64,000 nucleotides of DNA. Source: Dimorphilus gyrociliatus (taxonomy: Eukaryota > Annelida > Polychaeta > Dinophilidae). Under the pieces are notes generated by a model, which was given only the letters and a program-made list of their open reading frames with translations, did not search any database and was not told where the DNA came from. Positions 60,760-64,000 of this stretch are shown piece by piece. A program made the translations under genes and the position numbers. The first letter of the stretch is position 1; the number at the start of each line of letters is the position of its first letter. Location: positions 3,901,891-3,965,890 of the forward strand of contig CAJFCJ010000002.1 of NCBI GenBank assembly GCA_904063045.1, in the 5' to 3' direction.

Positions 60760-63700
60760 TCACAGATTATTTCTTAATTTCTTGTTAACTTCATTAACTT
60801 TCATTTTTCGTGCAATATCCAGTTTGTTTCGTACAACTCCTAAGTGTCTACGGATATACTCTTCATTTGGGGCAAGTTTTTGAACTTCAACCAAACATTT
60901 TTCAGCTTCATGCATTCGCTTCATTTCAAAATAAACTATGCATATATTATGCCTTGCCTGTCAGGAAAATAAACATTTTATATACTGTTCAGGCATTTAT
61001 CAATAATATAAATAGTAAATTTAACATGTCTACTTACTTGAACATTATTGGGTTCTATGTCTGTGATTTTTCTGAAATTCTCCAAAGCAGAATTTGCATC
61101 CTTCTCATAGTTTAGATTTAAATCGCCAAGAAGTAGAAGACCTTTGGTATGATTGGGATAATGTTGCAACAATTGCCTCAAATATATCAAAGCCTCGTCA
61201 TGCTTTTTCATATCGTTATTTAACATCAAAGCCAAATTAAAGAGAGCGCTACGGAAATTCGGCGTAATCTAAGAAGATACATGAAAGATATTATGAAATA
61301 TTAATAATTCTTCGTAGGAAATTTTTATTACATACCTCGATAGATTTCTTGTAAGCATTATATGCGTCATCAAATCGCTTAGCATCCATATATAACAGTC
61401 CAAGGCCAAAGTAAGCTTTCCCACTAGTTGGCTCCAATTGGAGTAAACGTTCCAGTCTCTCAATTGCTTGAGTCAACATATCCTTAATGTGAAGCTCTTG
61501 TATCAAAATCGCAGAATTATACATTGTCTGTTTATGTTCAGGAAAAGCCTTTAACCCCATCTCAAAACTTTTAAGAGCTTCTATCTTATTCTTCTTTTCC
61601 AGAAAGACAACTCCAATCTGTTAATAATAACAAGCTTGTTAGAGAACAAACATGTTTTTTCTAAATTTAATTTAAAATTTACATTGTAAAGAATATCAGC
61701 ATTATTTGGCTCATATTTTAAAGCTGTTCGATATTGAGCCAAGGCTTCATCCGATTTATTCATGCGCAATAAGATATCTCCGCGATTCAAATGAGCTTCA
61801 ATGAAACTTGGTCTCATCCTCAAGGCCTTTTGATAATACTAAAAATGGCAGAAAATGAGAGAATTAATAAACAATAAAGACGGAAATATCCGCTTTTTAT
61901 AATAAACTTATAAATGTACTCTAGTGAAAGGAATTGTTTTGAATCTTCAGCTTTCGCCACAATCCGATTAGTTAAAAATGATACTTTAGGATCAGCTGAT
62001 AAAATATGATGTCGTAGTTTTTTTAATATAAACAAACTCACAGAATCTGCTTCGCCTAATCTAGACAAATTGCGAGATATTAGAGATCCAAGGCCTAACA
62101 AGGCTCCAAGATGATTAGGTGCAACTCTTGTTTTGTACCTTTTGCCTGAAAATCAAATGTATTTGAAAAAAATGGAACAGATATGACCTTTTTCACCTCG
62201 AATAATAGCTGGTAATAATGAAACAGCTTTGCGATATGAATTTTCAGCCTCCGTATATTTCTCCAGATTCTTATATGCCCGTCCAACGTTAACATGAGCT
62301 CCAATGTCATCCGGTTGTACCCTATAATTTTTAACAAACAGAAAAATTAATAATTTTAATAATTATTTCAATCTGAAAGCTTATTACTTTGCGGCATATA
62401 AGAAGTACTTAAGCGCTCTTGCGTGGTCATTTTTTCCTTCCAAAGAATGGCCAACATTATTGAAGAGCTTAGCGTTATTTTGATTAACTCGGATAGCCGA
62501 TTTAAATAGGCTATGCTCTGATTCCCTGAGAAAATAATTAACGCTATTTAAAGATTTACATTTTAATTTGGATCTAATTTACCATTCATAATTCCTCAGG
62601 AATGTTTTAAAACTAAAAGAAATAACAACATTGGCAGCGAGGACATAAATTATCATTTTCGATATATAAGACATTGAAGAGATTTTATAGAGAATTTTAA
62701 AACCAATTGCTAGGAGTATACAGAACCCCATGCTTGGAATGTACAAAATTCTTTCAGCCACAACAAAACCAACAGGAAATAGAAGATTTGAAGCGGGTAA
62801 AAAGGGTATACTCATCAGAGCGAGGCTAAATGTTAAACATTTACTAATTTTCGTTTGTTGAGTGACTGCTAGAAGCCCCAACCAGAGGAATAAAGAGTAG
62901 AAGGTCAGAGTAGCGAAATTTCTAACATCCAAAAAGGAAGAGATAACAGGTATAGTTCCCATTGTCCAATCACAACAAAGACCAGAAGGATTTAATAACA
63001 ACCAGCTATTTACTGCGAGTAAATAATTGAAAGTTAACTGCCTAGTAGGAGAGGGAGACGCCGCAGCTGGATTGTCGAAGCTATATGAATGCAAATAATA
63101 TTAGAAAAATTACAATCTACAACAGTAAATGAGATTAAGTTCAACTTACTTTGTAAAGTGAGGTAACTGAGCGTCCATAACCTTGATTCTAGCATACAAT
63201 AAACTAACAGTTGTTCCAATTAACAAGGAACATCTCAGAAAAGATCTTTTGAACCATGGAGGACTTGTTCTATTGAAAATATTTAGGACGGTAGGAAGGT
63301 TTTGTAGTTTTAAGTTATTTGCGACAAAGACATCGAAGACACAACAAACTCCAATTACCGTAATACCTTGTTCTTTACATAGCATAGCAAATGCAACAAT
63401 TATTACAGAGAAGATAACATAGAGAAAGGCTGAAAATATGAAATTAAAGTTTAGAGAATGTGAATAAAGTAGATAGGAGAGATATGAGTTGTGTTTTGTT
63501 TTTATCAGTTCATTGTACTTTTATACACTCAATGACAATAGTTTATACAATATAAATACAACTGGTACCCCTCCTGTTCGAAAGTTTTTGTATTAACTGA
63601 CTTGAAATGGTCTGAGTTTTCACTGCTTTGTAATAACACAATAGGGCGGCAAGAAAAAATATCGAAGACAGCAGTTCAGCTCTACCCACAACTCCTGTTA

Positions 63701-64000
63701 CGGCTTCAGTATGGATGGGATGTACAGCAAATAAGACTGCGGAGGTATTAGTCAAAAACGAATCATTCAGCACTTTTTGACAAACTTTCCAAAAGAATAA
63801 GGTTACGATTATATGCAGAAGAACATTGACAAAATGATAACCCCAAGGATTTAACTCGCTTAATATGTAATTCCAACGGAAAGTTAAAATGCACAGAGGT
63901 CTATATGATTTATGACTTTTTTCATTGTTCATGGGAGTACCCCAAAAGTCGTTCCGGAAGAGATTGGATAAGGGTGTAAAGGCCCTCAAATCTTTATTAT
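60760..64000 (-). CDS. TMTC3: TMTC3 O-mannosyltransferase (partial at window edge)
   Basis: Reading from the right edge, the frame is already open ([16 protein letters not shown]), so the start codon and first membrane helix lie outside. Inside are [92 protein letters not shown] and [21 protein letters not shown], all TMTC hallmarks and closest to TMTC3. At least seven tetratricopeptide repeats follow (62,400-60,800), and the stop is at 60760-60762. TMTC proteins add O-mannose to extracellular cadherin domains in the ER. It has ten or more exons with short introns. It is on the same strand as SF3B2, 570 bp upstream. Confidence 0.94.

Noticed and set aside
1..64000. CRISPR arrays, insertion sequences, operons with Shine-Dalgarno sites, bacterial transfer
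   Set aside because: Genes are spliced animal nuclear genes; no direct-repeat arrays, transposases or prokaryotic gene organisation seen.

Overview
The window is nuclear DNA from an invertebrate animal with a compact, AT-rich genome. The genes are intron-rich with introns mostly of 40-100 bp (GT...AG), intergenic gaps are usually under 1 kb, and many neighbours are head-to-head or tail-to-tail. The gene content is animal: a furin-type convertase, DNA-PKcs, CFAP58, TMTC3, TMEM63 and BABAM2. An EF-hand nicotinamidase argues against vertebrates. DNA-PKcs argues against nematodes and against flies. A miniature spiralian such as a small annelid would fit, but I cannot fix the species from sequence alone. 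I see no viral, transposase or bacterial genes.

Layout. 0-4 kb: DNAJC17 (-) and CFAP58 (+) diverge from one promoter. 4.5-13 kb: a furin/PCSK5-like convertase (-) with two alternative membrane-anchor 3' ends, and a complete cytochrome P450 gene inside its largest intron on the same strand. 13.3-14.3 kb: KGD4 (+). 14.8-31.8 kb: a complete DNA-PKcs gene (PRKDC, -) split into several dozen exons. 31.9-38.3 kb: ATP synthase gamma (+), an unknown 74-residue protein (+), MRPS16 (+), RPL31 (-) and ERGIC3 (+). 39-44 kb: an unknown 134-residue protein (-), a doubtful small ORF (+) and the EF-hand nicotinamidase (+). 46-54 kb: intronless BABAM2 (+), TMEM63 (-) and La/SSB (+). 54-64 kb: a small CRAL-TRIO protein (-), SF3B2 (-) and TMTC3 (-, cut by the right edge).

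Most genes are housekeeping: mitochondrial energy metabolism and translation (ATP5F1C, KGD4, MRPS16), ribosome and RNA processing (RPL31, SSB, SF3B2, DNAJC17), secretory pathway (convertase, ERGIC3, TMTC3) and DNA-break repair (PRKDC, BABAM2). They do not form one pathway. Shared features are divergent promoters and recurrent ETS-like CCGGAA cores in several promoters. The most interesting signals are the alternative tails of the convertase, the nested P450, the SQ/TQ cluster kept in DNA-PKcs, and the unrecognised small genes near 33.7 and 39.3 kb. I did not find a clearly new multi-gene system.
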